From Acinetobacter brisouii CIP 110357 (GTDB taxonomy: Bacteria; Pseudomonadota; Gammaproteobacteria; Pseudomonadales; Moraxellaceae): a stretch of DNA of 64,000 nt. Location of the stretch: the NCBI RefSeq assembly GCF_000488275.1, contig NZ_KI530762.1, positions 515,536 through 579,535 on the forward strand. Direction: 5' to 3'. The notes beneath the pieces are model-generated. The model saw nothing but the letters and a program-made list of their open reading frames with translations, did not search any database and had not been told where the DNA came from. The stretch's first letter is position 1, and each line of letters opens with the position of its first letter. The translations under genes were made by a program, and so were the position numbers. Shown in pieces: positions 9,775-18,817 of the stretch.

Positions 9775-10851
9775 ATGAGTGTAGAAATTAATCTTAATCA
9801 ATTAGAGCCACAAGCGTTAATTGACGCTTTTTTAAAATATCCACCAGAAACTTTTGAGGTGCAAAGCTCAAAAGAGGGTTTGCCATATTTTACGACGCAG
9901 TTTAATTTGCTAACGACATTAGATATCCCTGTTCGACAAAAAGTTGAATCTATATTTGGATATCAGTTTTGGGGAAAGCTACTTTATCTCTCCACGTGTT
10001 TTATTGGGACTACAGTCACAGAATACACACTTTTACCAAAAGATTATCAGATCGATGAAATTGTAGAAAATCTGAAAAAAAATTCAAAAAACAATACGTT
10101 AACGATTATTAAAGATTTACCATTAAACTCACCATTATTAACAGACTTCGAAAATCAATACAGTCAAAAGTTAATCAGCGCTGCTGAAAAACGAGGTTTT
10201 TTATCTTTAGAAGGGCAAGCTTTAGCTTATGTTGCAATTGATTTTCAGGATCGTGAAGATTATTTATCTCGATTTTCTAAAAGTCGGCGAAAAAATTTAA
10301 AAAGAAAACTAAAAAGTTTGGATGAGCTAAGATTAGAAATTGTAGATACAGGGTCTGATATTTTTAAAAAACACGATTTTCGGGCACATTTATATCAACT
10401 TTATTTGGCTGTTTACCATCAGAGTGAAATTCATTTTGATTTGTTGCGTTCAGAGTTTTTCGATGAAATTTTGCAAGACCCGAATAGTGGTGGAAAAGTT
10501 TTTCTCTATTGGAAAGATGATATTTTAGTGGGTTATAATATTTGTTATGAATATAAAAATAATCTCATCGATAAATATATTGGTCTCAATTATGCATTAG
10601 CGACCGATTATAATTTGTATTTTATTAGCTGGTTTGTCAATTTAGACTATGCAAAAAAACATAATTTAAACTTTTATATTGCGGGTTGGACTGACCCAGA
10701 GGTGAAATCAAAACTTGGGGCAAGTTTTACCTTTACACGGCACTTGGTTTGGATTCGTCAACCTGTACTCCGTTTTATTTTAAGAAAGATGCGCCATTTA
10801 TTTGAGTCGGATACGCATTGGTATGAGCAATCTCAGGAGTCAAAATCATGA
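9775..10851 (+). CDS. BioF2-like (GNAT/FemAB-fold) N-acyltransferase
   Basis: 358 aa. The C-terminal ~200 residues carry the segment SRFSKSRRKNLKRKL followed by alternating strands and helices, with YIGLNYALATDYNLYF near 265-280. This is the pattern of the acetyltransferase_6/BioF2-like group related to FemAB peptidyl transferases. Such proteins transfer an acyl or aminoacyl group to an amine. It overlaps the ureohydrolase-like gene by 4 bp, so the two are co-translated. It is not close to the true FemA/X enzymes and the substrate is unknown. Confidence 0.7.
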   Translation: MSVEINLNQLEPQALIDAFLKYPPETFEVQSSKEGLPYFTTQFNLLTTLDIPVRQKVESIFGYQFWGKLLYLSTCFIGTTVTEYTLLPKDYQIDEIVENLKKNSKNNTLTIIKDLPLNSPLLTDFENQYSQKLISAAEKRGFLSLEGQALAYVAIDFQDREDYLSRFSKSRRKNLKRKLKSLDELRLEIVDTGSDIFKKHDFRAHLYQLYLAVYHQSEIHFDLLRSEFFDEILQDPNSGGKVFLYWKDDILVGYNICYEYKNNLIDKYIGLNYALATDYNLYFISWFVNLDYAKKHNLNFYIAGWTDPEVKSKLGASFTFTRHLVWIRQPVLRFILRKMRHLFESDTHWYEQSQESKS

Positions 10852-11747
10852 ACAATCAGCATATGCGACAGCCCATTGTTCTCAATTTTGATGATTCGAC
10901 AGGGATTCCCGAAAATGCATTTAATCTCAACCTGAATCCTTGGCAAGAGATGATTCGCTTTGGTTGTAAGTGGAGTCAGTTTAATCAGCTCTCTGCTTAT
11001 TTAACGGATCAGTTACCTCAAAATACAGCGCTCGGTTGTACATTAATTGGGAGCGGAGACTATCATCATATTACGCAATATCTGCTTAATAGATTGAAAG
11101 ATGTTGAACCATTTCATTTAATTGTTTGTGATAATCATCCAGATAATATGCGTTACCCATTTGGTATTCATTGTGGATCTTGGGTGTATTGGGCGAGTTT
11201 ATTACCTCAGGTTGCCCGTATTGATGTGATTGGTATCGGTTCAAGTGATATTGGTTGGAAACATGCTTGGGAAAATCACTGGTCACCACTTCGCCATGGG
11301 AAGCTGCATTATTGGAGTATTCAGCAAAATGCCAGCTGGACCCGATGGATTGGAGCTTCAGATGCCTGGTTTAACTTCCAAAACCCAGATGATTTAATGC
11401 AAGAATTTTTATCACAAATATCATCGTTAAATTTAAAAACCTATCTTTCAATTGATAAAGATGTTTTATCAAAAGATGTGGTAATGACCAATTGGGATCA
11501 AGGATTTTTCTTAGAGCATCATTTAAAAGATTTAATTACACAGCTTAAAGGAAAGCTCATTGGCGCAGATATTACAGGTGATATCTCTGAATATCGTTAT
11601 CAAAGTTTTTTTAAGCGCTTTTTAAGTGCATCTGATGGTCAGGGTGAAGAATTATTAGAAGAAAATATTAAATTGTTTCAAATTAATCAAAAGAAATTAA
11701 ATAAAGCGTTAATTGAAATGATTAATCAAAGTTGGGTGAATGATTGA
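10848..11747 (+). CDS. Arginase/agmatinase-like ureohydrolase-fold protein
   Basis: 299 aa. Binuclear-metal motifs are present in family order: GSGDYHH at 69-74, DNHPDN at 95-100 (Asp95, His97, Asp99), SIDKDVL at 201-207 (Asp203, Asp205) and Asp241 in GADITGDIS. The first motif is divergent from the usual GGDHS, so the substrate may not be arginine or agmatine. Ureohydrolase-fold enzymes hydrolyse guanidino or amide C-N bonds, and histone-deacetylase-like and formimidoylglutamase relatives are alternatives. It is coupled to the acyltransferase by a 4-bp overlap. Confidence 0.75.
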   Translation: MNNQHMRQPIVLNFDDSTGIPENAFNLNLNPWQEMIRFGCKWSQFNQLSAYLTDQLPQNTALGCTLIGSGDYHHITQYLLNRLKDVEPFHLIVCDNHPDNMRYPFGIHCGSWVYWASLLPQVARIDVIGIGSSDIGWKHAWENHWSPLRHGKLHYWSIQQNASWTRWIGASDAWFNFQNPDDLMQEFLSQISSLNLKTYLSIDKDVLSKDVVMTNWDQGFFLEHHLKDLITQLKGKLIGADITGDISEYRYQSFFKRFLSASDGQGEELLEENIKLFQINQKKLNKALIEMINQSWVND

Positions 11748-11940
11748 TTTTGTTAAAATATAAAATGGAGTAAAATAACTCGATATCAGAAATGTGAAGG
11801 ATATTTAATTTTACTTATTTGATTTACTTATTGAACTGTAAAATATATAAAAACATTGATATTGATCGAATTTGTCAAGTCTTTAGCTGTTAGAAAAATA
11901 AGAATATAATCTTGAATAATCCAAGTTGGATAGTAAGAGT

Positions 11941-13791
11941 ATGTCAAATAAAAAAATAAGTAGCCTTGCACTGGCTGCTCTAGGGGTCGTGTATGGAGAC
12001 ATTGGTACTAGCCCGCTCTACTCATTTAAAGAAGCCTTTTTACATGGTCTTGCTTTAAATGAACTGAATATATTATCAGTTTTATCGGCATTCATTTGGT
12101 CGGTTCTTCTGATTGTTACTGTTAAATATATTAGCGTGGTGATGCAATATAATAATAATGGTGAAGGGGGAGTTTTATCATTATTAGCATTAGTTCTGAA
12201 AAAAATAAAACCAGGTTCTAAACAAGCGCGTGTTGTTCTATTACTTGGGTTGTTTGCGGCAGGGTTATTTTATGCAGATGCTTTTATTACACCTGCAATC
12301 TCTGTGCTTTCAGCAATTGAAGGGACAGAGCTGATTACCATACAGTTCAAATCATGGATTATTCCTATCACCATTAGCGTATTGATTATGCTTTTTTTGT
12401 TTCAACGTTATGGAACTCAAAAGATTGGAGGATTATTATTTGGGCCAATCATGATTATTTGGTTTTTAACGCTTGGTATATTGGGTTTAAAAGAAATATT
12501 TATAAACCCTGCTGTACTATATGCTTTTAATCCATTTTATGCAGTACAGTTCTTTTTTAATCAACCCAAAGAAGGTATATTTTTACTATCAGCAGTATTT
12601 TTAGCATTAACTGGTGGTGAAGCGCTATACGCCGATATGGGGCATTTTGGTGCACGTGCGATTCGTGTCGCATGGTATGGTTTAGTTTGGCCAAGTTTAA
12701 CTTTGAACTATCTGGGGCAAGGTGCTTTATTAATGCATGAACCTACTGCAATTAATAACCCATTTTTCCTGCTTATGCCTTCATCAGGTTTAATCTTTTT
12801 AGTTATTCTTGCAACTTTTGCAACGGTTATCGCATCACAAGCGACTATCTCAGGAACATTTTCACTGACATTAGAAGCATCTCGCTTAAGTCTTTTGCCC
12901 CGAATTAATTTTTTACACACATCTGATCAAGAAAAAGGTCAGGTTTATATTCCCTTTATTAACTGGTTAATGTTGCTAGGGGTTCTGTTTCTTGTTGTTG
13001 CATTTAAATCATCAGGGGCATTGGCATCAGCCTATGGTCTTGCTGTATCGGGAACGATGTTAATTACAACGATTCTATTGATTTATATGCAACTGTTATA
13101 CAGAGCATCTTATTTTAAATTATGTTTACTTGGGCTGTTCCTGATTATTGAAATTGGTTTTGTTCTTTCAAACTTGACCAAAATTGCAACAGGCGCCTGG
13201 TTGCCAATTTTAATTGGATGCGTAGTATTTTCGATTCTCTTTATTTGGCAAAAAGGAATGCATTATTTAAAAGAAGAGCGTCGGAACCAAAGTTTGAATT
13301 TGGATATATTGCCGAATATATTAAATCAGGGAATTCATAAAGTTAGCGGAACTGCTATTTATTTAACTTCGGATAAAGATTTGATACCAAATGCTTTATT
13401 GCATAATTTAAAGCATTATCAAGTGATTCATGAATATAATATTTCTCTAACGGTTGAAACCTTGAATTCACCTTATGTTGCTCAAGAGGATAAGGTGAAA
13501 GTAAATGAAGTTTTTGACAATTTCTATCAAGTCACAGTTTATTTTGGTTTTAGGGAATATCCTTATTTAGTTCCATTGATTGAAGGATTAAAGTTGCATG
13601 ACTGGAAATTTGATTTAATGTCAACAACCTTCTTTGTTTCAGATACCATTATTATTAATAATGGGAACTTTTTAAATCATGTCGAATTTAATGTATTTAA
13701 TATATTGTTTAGACAGGCGGGTGAAATTCATCAATATTTTGGATTACCGCCAAATAGGACAGTTCAATTAGGAACACAGGTTGCGTTGTAA
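11941..13791 (+). CDS. kup: Kup/Trk-type potassium uptake permease
   Basis: 616 aa from the ATG at 11941, preceded by AAGAG. A frame extension to a TTG at 11926 adds only five residues and is less likely. The N-terminus AALGVVYGDIGTSPLYSF is the hallmark of Kup. About 12 membrane helices follow to near residue 430, then a C-terminal cytoplasmic domain. Kup is a proton-coupled K+ importer of the inner membrane. A terminator follows 45 bases after the stop. Confidence 0.95.
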   Translation: MSNKKISSLALAALGVVYGDIGTSPLYSFKEAFLHGLALNELNILSVLSAFIWSVLLIVTVKYISVVMQYNNNGEGGVLSLLALVLKKIKPGSKQARVVLLLGLFAAGLFYADAFITPAISVLSAIEGTELITIQFKSWIIPITISVLIMLFLFQRYGTQKIGGLLFGPIMIIWFLTLGILGLKEIFINPAVLYAFNPFYAVQFFFNQPKEGIFLLSAVFLALTGGEALYADMGHFGARAIRVAWYGLVWPSLTLNYLGQGALLMHEPTAINNPFFLLMPSSGLIFLVILATFATVIASQATISGTFSLTLEASRLSLLPRINFLHTSDQEKGQVYIPFINWLMLLGVLFLVVAFKSSGALASAYGLAVSGTMLITTILLIYMQLLYRASYFKLCLLGLFLIIEIGFVLSNLTKIATGAWLPILIGCVVFSILFIWQKGMHYLKEERRNQSLNLDILPNILNQGIHKVSGTAIYLTSDKDLIPNALLHNLKHYQVIHEYNISLTVETLNSPYVAQEDKVKVNEVFDNFYQVTVYFGFREYPYLVPLIEGLKLHDWKFDLMSTTFFVSDTIIINNGNFLNHVEFNVFNILFRQAGEIHQYFGLPPNRTVQLGTQVAL

Positions 13792-13835
13792 GATTAAATA
13801 CTTTTATTAACGATCAGTGTTTAATAACTCAATAA

Positions 13836-13868
13836 AAGAGGTGCTTCAAATATTGGGGCACCTTTTTT
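13836..13868 (+). terminator. Intrinsic terminator after kup
   Basis: Stem AGGTGC/GCACCT (13839-13844 with 13858-13863) with a 13-nt loop and T6. Confidence 0.85.
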
Positions 13869-14426
13869 ATTTATGGAGTCTTTTTTTATTCATCTATTAG
13901 ATTTCTTTCATAAGTCATTTTTTATTTCTCTTGCGCTGCATTGAGATATATTTAAATTTTGCTCAGGGAGAAAAATAAAGAGGGTGTAAACGATTATGAA
14001 AGAAGTTTATTTTTCTGTTTATAGAATATAAAAAATAGTATAAATCATGATGAAAGGTATTTAATTAATGCAGCCATTTGCTTGGTTTAAAGCCGTTTGC
14101 GCCAAACTCAGCTGAATCGAAGTGACAGACAATGATGACGGGTCTCGTATTTCAGGTGATCTGCGAATTTTTAATTCTATCGGAGACAAAATTTACATCT
14201 GTTTAATTTTCAGATTATTTTGAAATGCTTAGGCGAGTGAACGCCGAAAAACAGGCAATATGCTTTCAAAATTTAATTCAATATGAACAGTTTAGGCAAA
14301 TCAACAATCCATCAACAGAAATTCTTAAATCTGCTACAATGGCGCCAATTTTGAATCCCTATATTTTCTGTTTTGTACTCATGTTTAAATAGGTACAAAA
14401 CTGCGTACATATTGAAGATTGCTCTC
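13869..14426. other. Intergenic region upstream of prfC, no gene seen
   Basis: About 560 bases. The longest plus frame near 14067 codes only 15 residues before a stop. The slightly less AT-rich part at 14067-14250 could be a decayed gene, but I recognise nothing in it. The promoter of prfC should lie in its last part. Confidence 0.4.
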
Positions 14427-16016
14427 ATGTTTAAAGATGAATTGGTGGCTCAGGTCGCCCAACGCCGTACATTTGCTATCATTTCCCACCCCGATGCGGG
14501 TAAAACCACGATGACAGAAAAATTGCTGTTATGGGGGAAAGCCATTCAGGTTGCAGGAATGGTGAAAAGCCGTAAGTCCGACCGTGCAGCAACTTCTGAC
14601 TGGATGGAAATGGAAAAAGAACGCGGGATTTCCATTACCACCTCCGTGATGCAGTTTCCTTATAAAAATCATGTTATTAACTTACTTGATACCCCGGGGC
14701 ATGAAGACTTCTCAGAAGATACTTACCGTACTTTGACCGCGGTTGACTCTGCGTTGATGGTGATTGATGGTGCAAAAGGGGTCGAGGATCGAACCATCAA
14801 ATTGATGGAAGTCTGTCGTATGCGTGATACGCCGATCATTTCTTTCGTCAACAAAATGGACCGCGAAATTCGCGAGCCTTTAGAGTTGCTTGATGAAATT
14901 GAAAACGTGCTGAAAATTCAATGTGTGCCGATTACTTGGCCATTGGGGATGGGGCGTGATTTCGCAGGTGTATACAACTTATTAGAAAATAAACTTTACG
15001 TATATAAAGCTGGTTTTGGTTCAACCATTACCGATATTGAAGTGCGTGATGGTTATGATCATCCCGATATTCGTGAAAAAGTCGGTGAATTGGCGTTTGC
15101 TGCATTTGAAGAATCACTCGAACTGGTGCAAATGGCAAATGAACCGCTAGATCGTGAATTGTTCTTGCAAGGCAAACAAACCCCTGTGCTGTTTGGTACG
15201 GCGTTGGGTAACTTTGCTGTGGATCATGTCTTGGATGCGTTTATTCAGTGGGCGCCAGAACCAAAAGCGCATCCAACGCAAGAACGTCCTGTTGAAGCAA
15301 GCGAAGAAGGTTTCTCTGGGTTTGTCTTTAAAATTCAAGCCAATATGGATCCGAAACACCGTGACCGTATTGCTTTTATGCGTATTTGCTCAGGGAAATA
15401 CGAAAAAGGCTTAAAAATGAACCATGTTCGCCTTGGTAAAGAGGTGCGTATTTCAGATGCCTTGACCTTCTTGGCAGGTGAACGTGAGCATTTAGAAGAA
15501 GCGTGGCCAGGCGACATTATTGGTTTACATAACCATGGTACGATTCAGATTGGTGATACTTTTACCAGTGGTGAAAACCTGCATTTCACGGGGATTCCAC
15601 ACTTTGCGCCAGAAATGTTCCGTCGCGTACGTTTGAGAGACCCATTGAAGTCGAAACAACTGCAAAAAGGTCTCAAAGAGTTGTCTGAAGAAGGCGCAAC
15701 ACAAGTGTTTATGCCACAAAACAGCAATGACCTGATTGTGGGCGCAGTCGGTGTACTTCAGTTTGACGTGGTTGCTTACCGCCTGAAAGAAGAATACAAA
15801 GTGGACTGTATTTATGAGCCAGTCAACATCAACACGGTACGTTGGGTTTCTTGTGATGATGAAAAGAAATTCAATGAATTTAAGAAAAAAGCGCATGACC
15901 AATTGTCTGTCGATGGCGGTGGGCATTTAACTTATCTTGCACCGAGCCGTGTGAATTTACAGATCATGCAAGAGCGCTATCCTGATATTCAGTTCCGTAA
16001 TACGCGCGAACACTAA
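14427..16016 (+). CDS. prfC: Peptide chain release factor 3
   Basis: 529 aa from the ATG at 14427, the same length as Escherichia coli RF3. An upstream ATG at 14373 adds 18 poorly conserved residues and is rejected. GTPase motifs: SHPDAGKTT (P-loop), DTPGHEDF (G3) and NKMD (G4). RF3 is a translational GTPase that removes RF1 and RF2 from the ribosome after peptide release. A terminator lies 14 bases after the stop. Confidence 0.96.
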   Translation: MFKDELVAQVAQRRTFAIISHPDAGKTTMTEKLLLWGKAIQVAGMVKSRKSDRAATSDWMEMEKERGISITTSVMQFPYKNHVINLLDTPGHEDFSEDTYRTLTAVDSALMVIDGAKGVEDRTIKLMEVCRMRDTPIISFVNKMDREIREPLELLDEIENVLKIQCVPITWPLGMGRDFAGVYNLLENKLYVYKAGFGSTITDIEVRDGYDHPDIREKVGELAFAAFEESLELVQMANEPLDRELFLQGKQTPVLFGTALGNFAVDHVLDAFIQWAPEPKAHPTQERPVEASEEGFSGFVFKIQANMDPKHRDRIAFMRICSGKYEKGLKMNHVRLGKEVRISDALTFLAGEREHLEEAWPGDIIGLHNHGTIQIGDTFTSGENLHFTGIPHFAPEMFRRVRLRDPLKSKQLQKGLKELSEEGATQVFMPQNSNDLIVGAVGVLQFDVVAYRLKEEYKVDCIYEPVNINTVRWVSCDDEKKFNEFKKKAHDQLSVDGGGHLTYLAPSRVNLQIMQERYPDIQFRNTREH

Positions 16017-16030
16017 GTTGGGTAATATGA

Positions 16031-16058
16031 AAAACAGCTTCTTTTAAGAGGCTGTTTT
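16031..16058 (+). terminator. Intrinsic terminator after prfC
   Basis: Stem AAAACAGC/GCTGTTTT (16031-16038 with 16051-16058) with T-rich 3' arm. Confidence 0.85.
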
Positions 16059-16086
16059 TCCCCAAATGGATCAATGGACTAAACAC

Positions 16087-16899
16087 ATGAAACAACAGCA
16101 AACACTCATCATGACAATATTGTCGAGCGTATTGTTACTGAGTGCATGTCATAAAGAACCTGCCAAACAACAAGAACAAGCAGCCAGCAGCACACAAAAT
16201 AGCAATCCCGATGTGTTGCCTTATCTCGATATTCAGACCAAGCGTGCTGAATATGCATTGCCATTTTGCGAAAAGAAAAACTGCATTGATATTGATATTC
16301 AGAGTTTAGTCACGAAAGATCCGTGGCTGAATCATTGGATTACGACAAATCAGAGCAAAGTGGTACAAGCCCAGATTGACTTAAAACAAAACTTGAGCTT
16401 GCAACAGGCGATTAACGCTTACGTGAAAAAGTCGGATGATTGGCAACATGAATTTTCAGCCAATCAGCCATATCGGTTACATATACAGACCCGCGTGGCT
16501 TCCCAGCGTAACCAGTATGTTTTGCTCCAGATGCAGGTGAGCAGTCGGCAGGCAGATGTCGAAATTAAAGAACGCCAATATTTCTTTGTTGCAGACCGTA
16601 AACTGCAAAAAGACCTGAAAATTTTAGATGTGATCGAGCTCAAGCAACAGGTGGCATTTGATGGGATTGTTCAAAGTGCTTACCAGCAATGGCTGAAAAA
16701 GCAGACCAAGAATGTACAGCTCGCGGCTCCCAAAAAATTGCATTGGGGACAAGCTGACTGGTTTTTCGATGGTGAAGGTGTAGGGTTACATTACCGTGCC
16801 AATGAAATTGTGAAAGATGCCAAGCAATTGGAAATTTTCCTGAACAAGTCGCAAACCCAGCAAATGCTCAAAGCGGATGTTTTTCACAAAATGTTTTAA
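16087..16899 (+). CDS. Lipoprotein of unknown function, relative of the adjacent DUF3298-type lipoprotein
   Basis: 270 aa from the ATG at 16087 (an ATG at 16066 adds seven residues). A lipobox LLLSAC gives a lipidated Cys after a short hydrophobic helix. The mature part starts with a Gln/Ser-rich linker, then a CEKKNCIDIDIQSL segment that parallels CEGNNCPEFQVQRL in the next lipoprotein. This suggests the two are diverged paralogues. A ribosome site for the chosen start is weak. Envelope function unknown. Confidence 0.75.
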   Translation: MKQQQTLIMTILSSVLLLSACHKEPAKQQEQAASSTQNSNPDVLPYLDIQTKRAEYALPFCEKKNCIDIDIQSLVTKDPWLNHWITTNQSKVVQAQIDLKQNLSLQQAINAYVKKSDDWQHEFSANQPYRLHIQTRVASQRNQYVLLQMQVSSRQADVEIKERQYFFVADRKLQKDLKILDVIELKQQVAFDGIVQSAYQQWLKKQTKNVQLAAPKKLHWGQADWFFDGEGVGLHYRANEIVKDAKQLEIFLNKSQTQQMLKADVFHKMF

Positions 16900-16968
16900 A
16901 AAACAATACAACACTGTGAGCTAAATAGCGTTATTTTAATTAAAAGCATGACAATAAAGGCGGCATTG

Positions 16969-17898
16969 ATGTTGCATAAAAATTCCTCGATCCTATTCTC
17001 TGTATCGGTGCTTAGTGCGAGTTTATGCTTGAGTGCCTGCCAGAAACAAAATGATGATGCCGAGCAGTCTGTCTCGACTCCGAAAGTGGCTCAGGTGAAA
17101 CCAAAACCTGTACCATTTGAGTTTACGGCCAATGTAGACAATATCCCAGTACAGCTTCCTGCCTGTGAAGGTAACAATTGCCCTGAGTTTCAAGTACAGC
17201 GTTTAAAAAGCAATTATGCCTTTATTGATCAACAGGTGGATGCAGCAATTATTGCGACCTTACGGGATAATCTGGATTTAACCATGACTAACCCAGCAGC
17301 TTCGGAACTTGTGGCATCAGAGCCTCAAACGACCGATCTGCGTCAGCAAGTGCAGCAATATGCCAAAGCTTTTTTAGCACTCGATCAGGAACTGAAAAAG
17401 ATGAATGCCAATCCGCAAATCAGTTTTCATGTTCAGCCTAAAATTTTGCGCAAACAGGATCATTTGGTTACGGTACAGCTCAATTCAGATAGTTTCTTGG
17501 GCGGGGCACATGGTGCTGCTGCACAACAATATTTAATGTTTGATTTAAAACATCAGCAGCAGCTTCATTTGAATGACATTCTATTGCCAGATCGTAGAAA
17601 TGCTTTGTTAAAACAGCTGCATCAGCAGTTTGCACAGTGGGTCGAGGCGCAAAAACTGGCAGACAATGTTCAAGAATATGAAGATGCTTGGCCATTTAAA
17701 CTCACGAATAATTTTTATCTCAGCTCGCAAGGTTTGGTGCTGCAATATGCCGAGTATGAAATCGGACCTTATGTGGTTGGAATGCCAAGTTTTACCATTC
17801 CATACGCACAGTTAAAAGGTATTCTTAAACCTGAATATTTACCAAAACCAGAGATAACGCAGACCAAAACTGCCAGCAAAGTCCAGCATTCAACATGA
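16969..17898 (+). CDS. RsiV/DUF3298-type lipoprotein
   Basis: 309 aa from the ATG at 16969, which has AAGGCGG six bases upstream. The ATG at 16948 is rejected. Lipobox LSAC is followed by a disordered linker, then a C-terminal domain with GGAHGAAAQQYLMFDL and the LNDILL and FTIPYAQL segments typical of DUF3298/RsiV. In Bacillus RsiV the domain binds lysozyme, but no sigma factor lies nearby here. The stop overlaps the start of the TatD gene by 4 bp. Confidence 0.8.
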   Translation: MLHKNSSILFSVSVLSASLCLSACQKQNDDAEQSVSTPKVAQVKPKPVPFEFTANVDNIPVQLPACEGNNCPEFQVQRLKSNYAFIDQQVDAAIIATLRDNLDLTMTNPAASELVASEPQTTDLRQQVQQYAKAFLALDQELKKMNANPQISFHVQPKILRKQDHLVTVQLNSDSFLGGAHGAAAQQYLMFDLKHQQQLHLNDILLPDRRNALLKQLHQQFAQWVEAQKLADNVQEYEDAWPFKLTNNFYLSSQGLVLQYAEYEIGPYVVGMPSFTIPYAQLKGILKPEYLPKPEITQTKTASKVQHST

Positions 17899-18728
17899 GT
17901 TTGGCTTTATTTGATACCCATACCCATTTCGATGTTCCTGAGTTTGATCCAGATCGGGAAATACTGGCGTACGCTGCGAAACAGGTTGGGGTGAAGGCTT
18001 TGGTGTTGATTGGGTTTGTACAGTCACGGTTTGATGATTTACTGGCGATACATCAACAACTTCAGCAGTGGAGTCATGTGCCGAAAAGCTATCTGGCACC
18101 TGGGTTACATCCATTTTATATTGAGGAACATCAGCCAGAACATTTACAGCATTTAGAGCATATGCTGAGACAGCAAACCTGTGTGGCGGTGGGAGAGATT
18201 GGTTTAGATACCTTTTTGAAACAGCATAAACAGCCTGAATTATTACAAAAACAAAAACAGTATTTTACAGCGCAACTGGAACTGGCACAGCAGTTTGATT
18301 TGCCTGTGTTATTGCATATTCGAAAAAGCCATGCCGAGGTTTTGGCACTGTTAAAGAAACAGCGTTTTCAGCAAGGCGGGATTGCCCATGCTTTTAGCGG
18401 TGGCATTGAAGAAGCCAAAGCCTTTATTCACATGGGTTTTAAACTGGGTGTTACAGGACAGATTACCAACCCGAATGCCAAAAAACTGCATCAGGTGGTA
18501 CAGGCTGTGGGAGCTGAACATCTGGTTTTAGAAACCGACTGTCCCGATATGACGCCGCTTTGTTGTCAGGTCTTAAGTGAGCAGCGCACACGCAATACGC
18601 CCGTGAATTTACCTTTTGTACTCGAAGGTCTGGCGCAGAGCCTGAATCTGCCTGTTGAGCCTTTAGCTGAAAAACTTTGGCAAAATACCTTAGATGTTTT
18701 GCCGCTTGCAAAGACCAACATGCTCTAA
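17895..18728 (+). CDS. TatD-family metal-dependent hydrolase
   Basis: 277 aa. Metal motifs in order: DTHTHFD at the N-terminus, GEIGLD, HIRKSH, HAFSG and ETDCP. TatD enzymes are 3'-5' exonucleases and DNases, possibly also D-aminoacyl deacylases. Which of the TatD paralogues (TatD, YcfH, YjjV) this matches is not clear, though the short length and ETDCPDMTP end resemble YjjV. It is coupled to the upstream lipoprotein. Confidence 0.88.
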   Translation: MSLALFDTHTHFDVPEFDPDREILAYAAKQVGVKALVLIGFVQSRFDDLLAIHQQLQQWSHVPKSYLAPGLHPFYIEEHQPEHLQHLEHMLRQQTCVAVGEIGLDTFLKQHKQPELLQKQKQYFTAQLELAQQFDLPVLLHIRKSHAEVLALLKKQRFQQGGIAHAFSGGIEEAKAFIHMGFKLGVTGQITNPNAKKLHQVVQAVGAEHLVLETDCPDMTPLCCQVLSEQRTRNTPVNLPFVLEGLAQSLNLPVEPLAEKLWQNTLDVLPLAKTNML

Positions 18729-18817
18729 CCAAAACAGAACACTTCTCCAGTTAAATCGGCATAAAGTAAAGAAGAAAGGACGCCTAAAAATAAAATGCCG
18801 AATCGGAGGATTCCCGT

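Noticed and set aside
14373..14426. 18-residue extension of prfC
   Set aside because: The ATG at 14427 gives the standard 529-aa protein.
13869..14426. Decayed gene between kup and prfC
   Set aside because: Composition rises slightly near 14067-14250 but no frame gives a recognisable protein.
15525..15926. Long minus-strand frame within prfC
   Set aside because: It is a shadow of the real gene in a highly conserved coding region.
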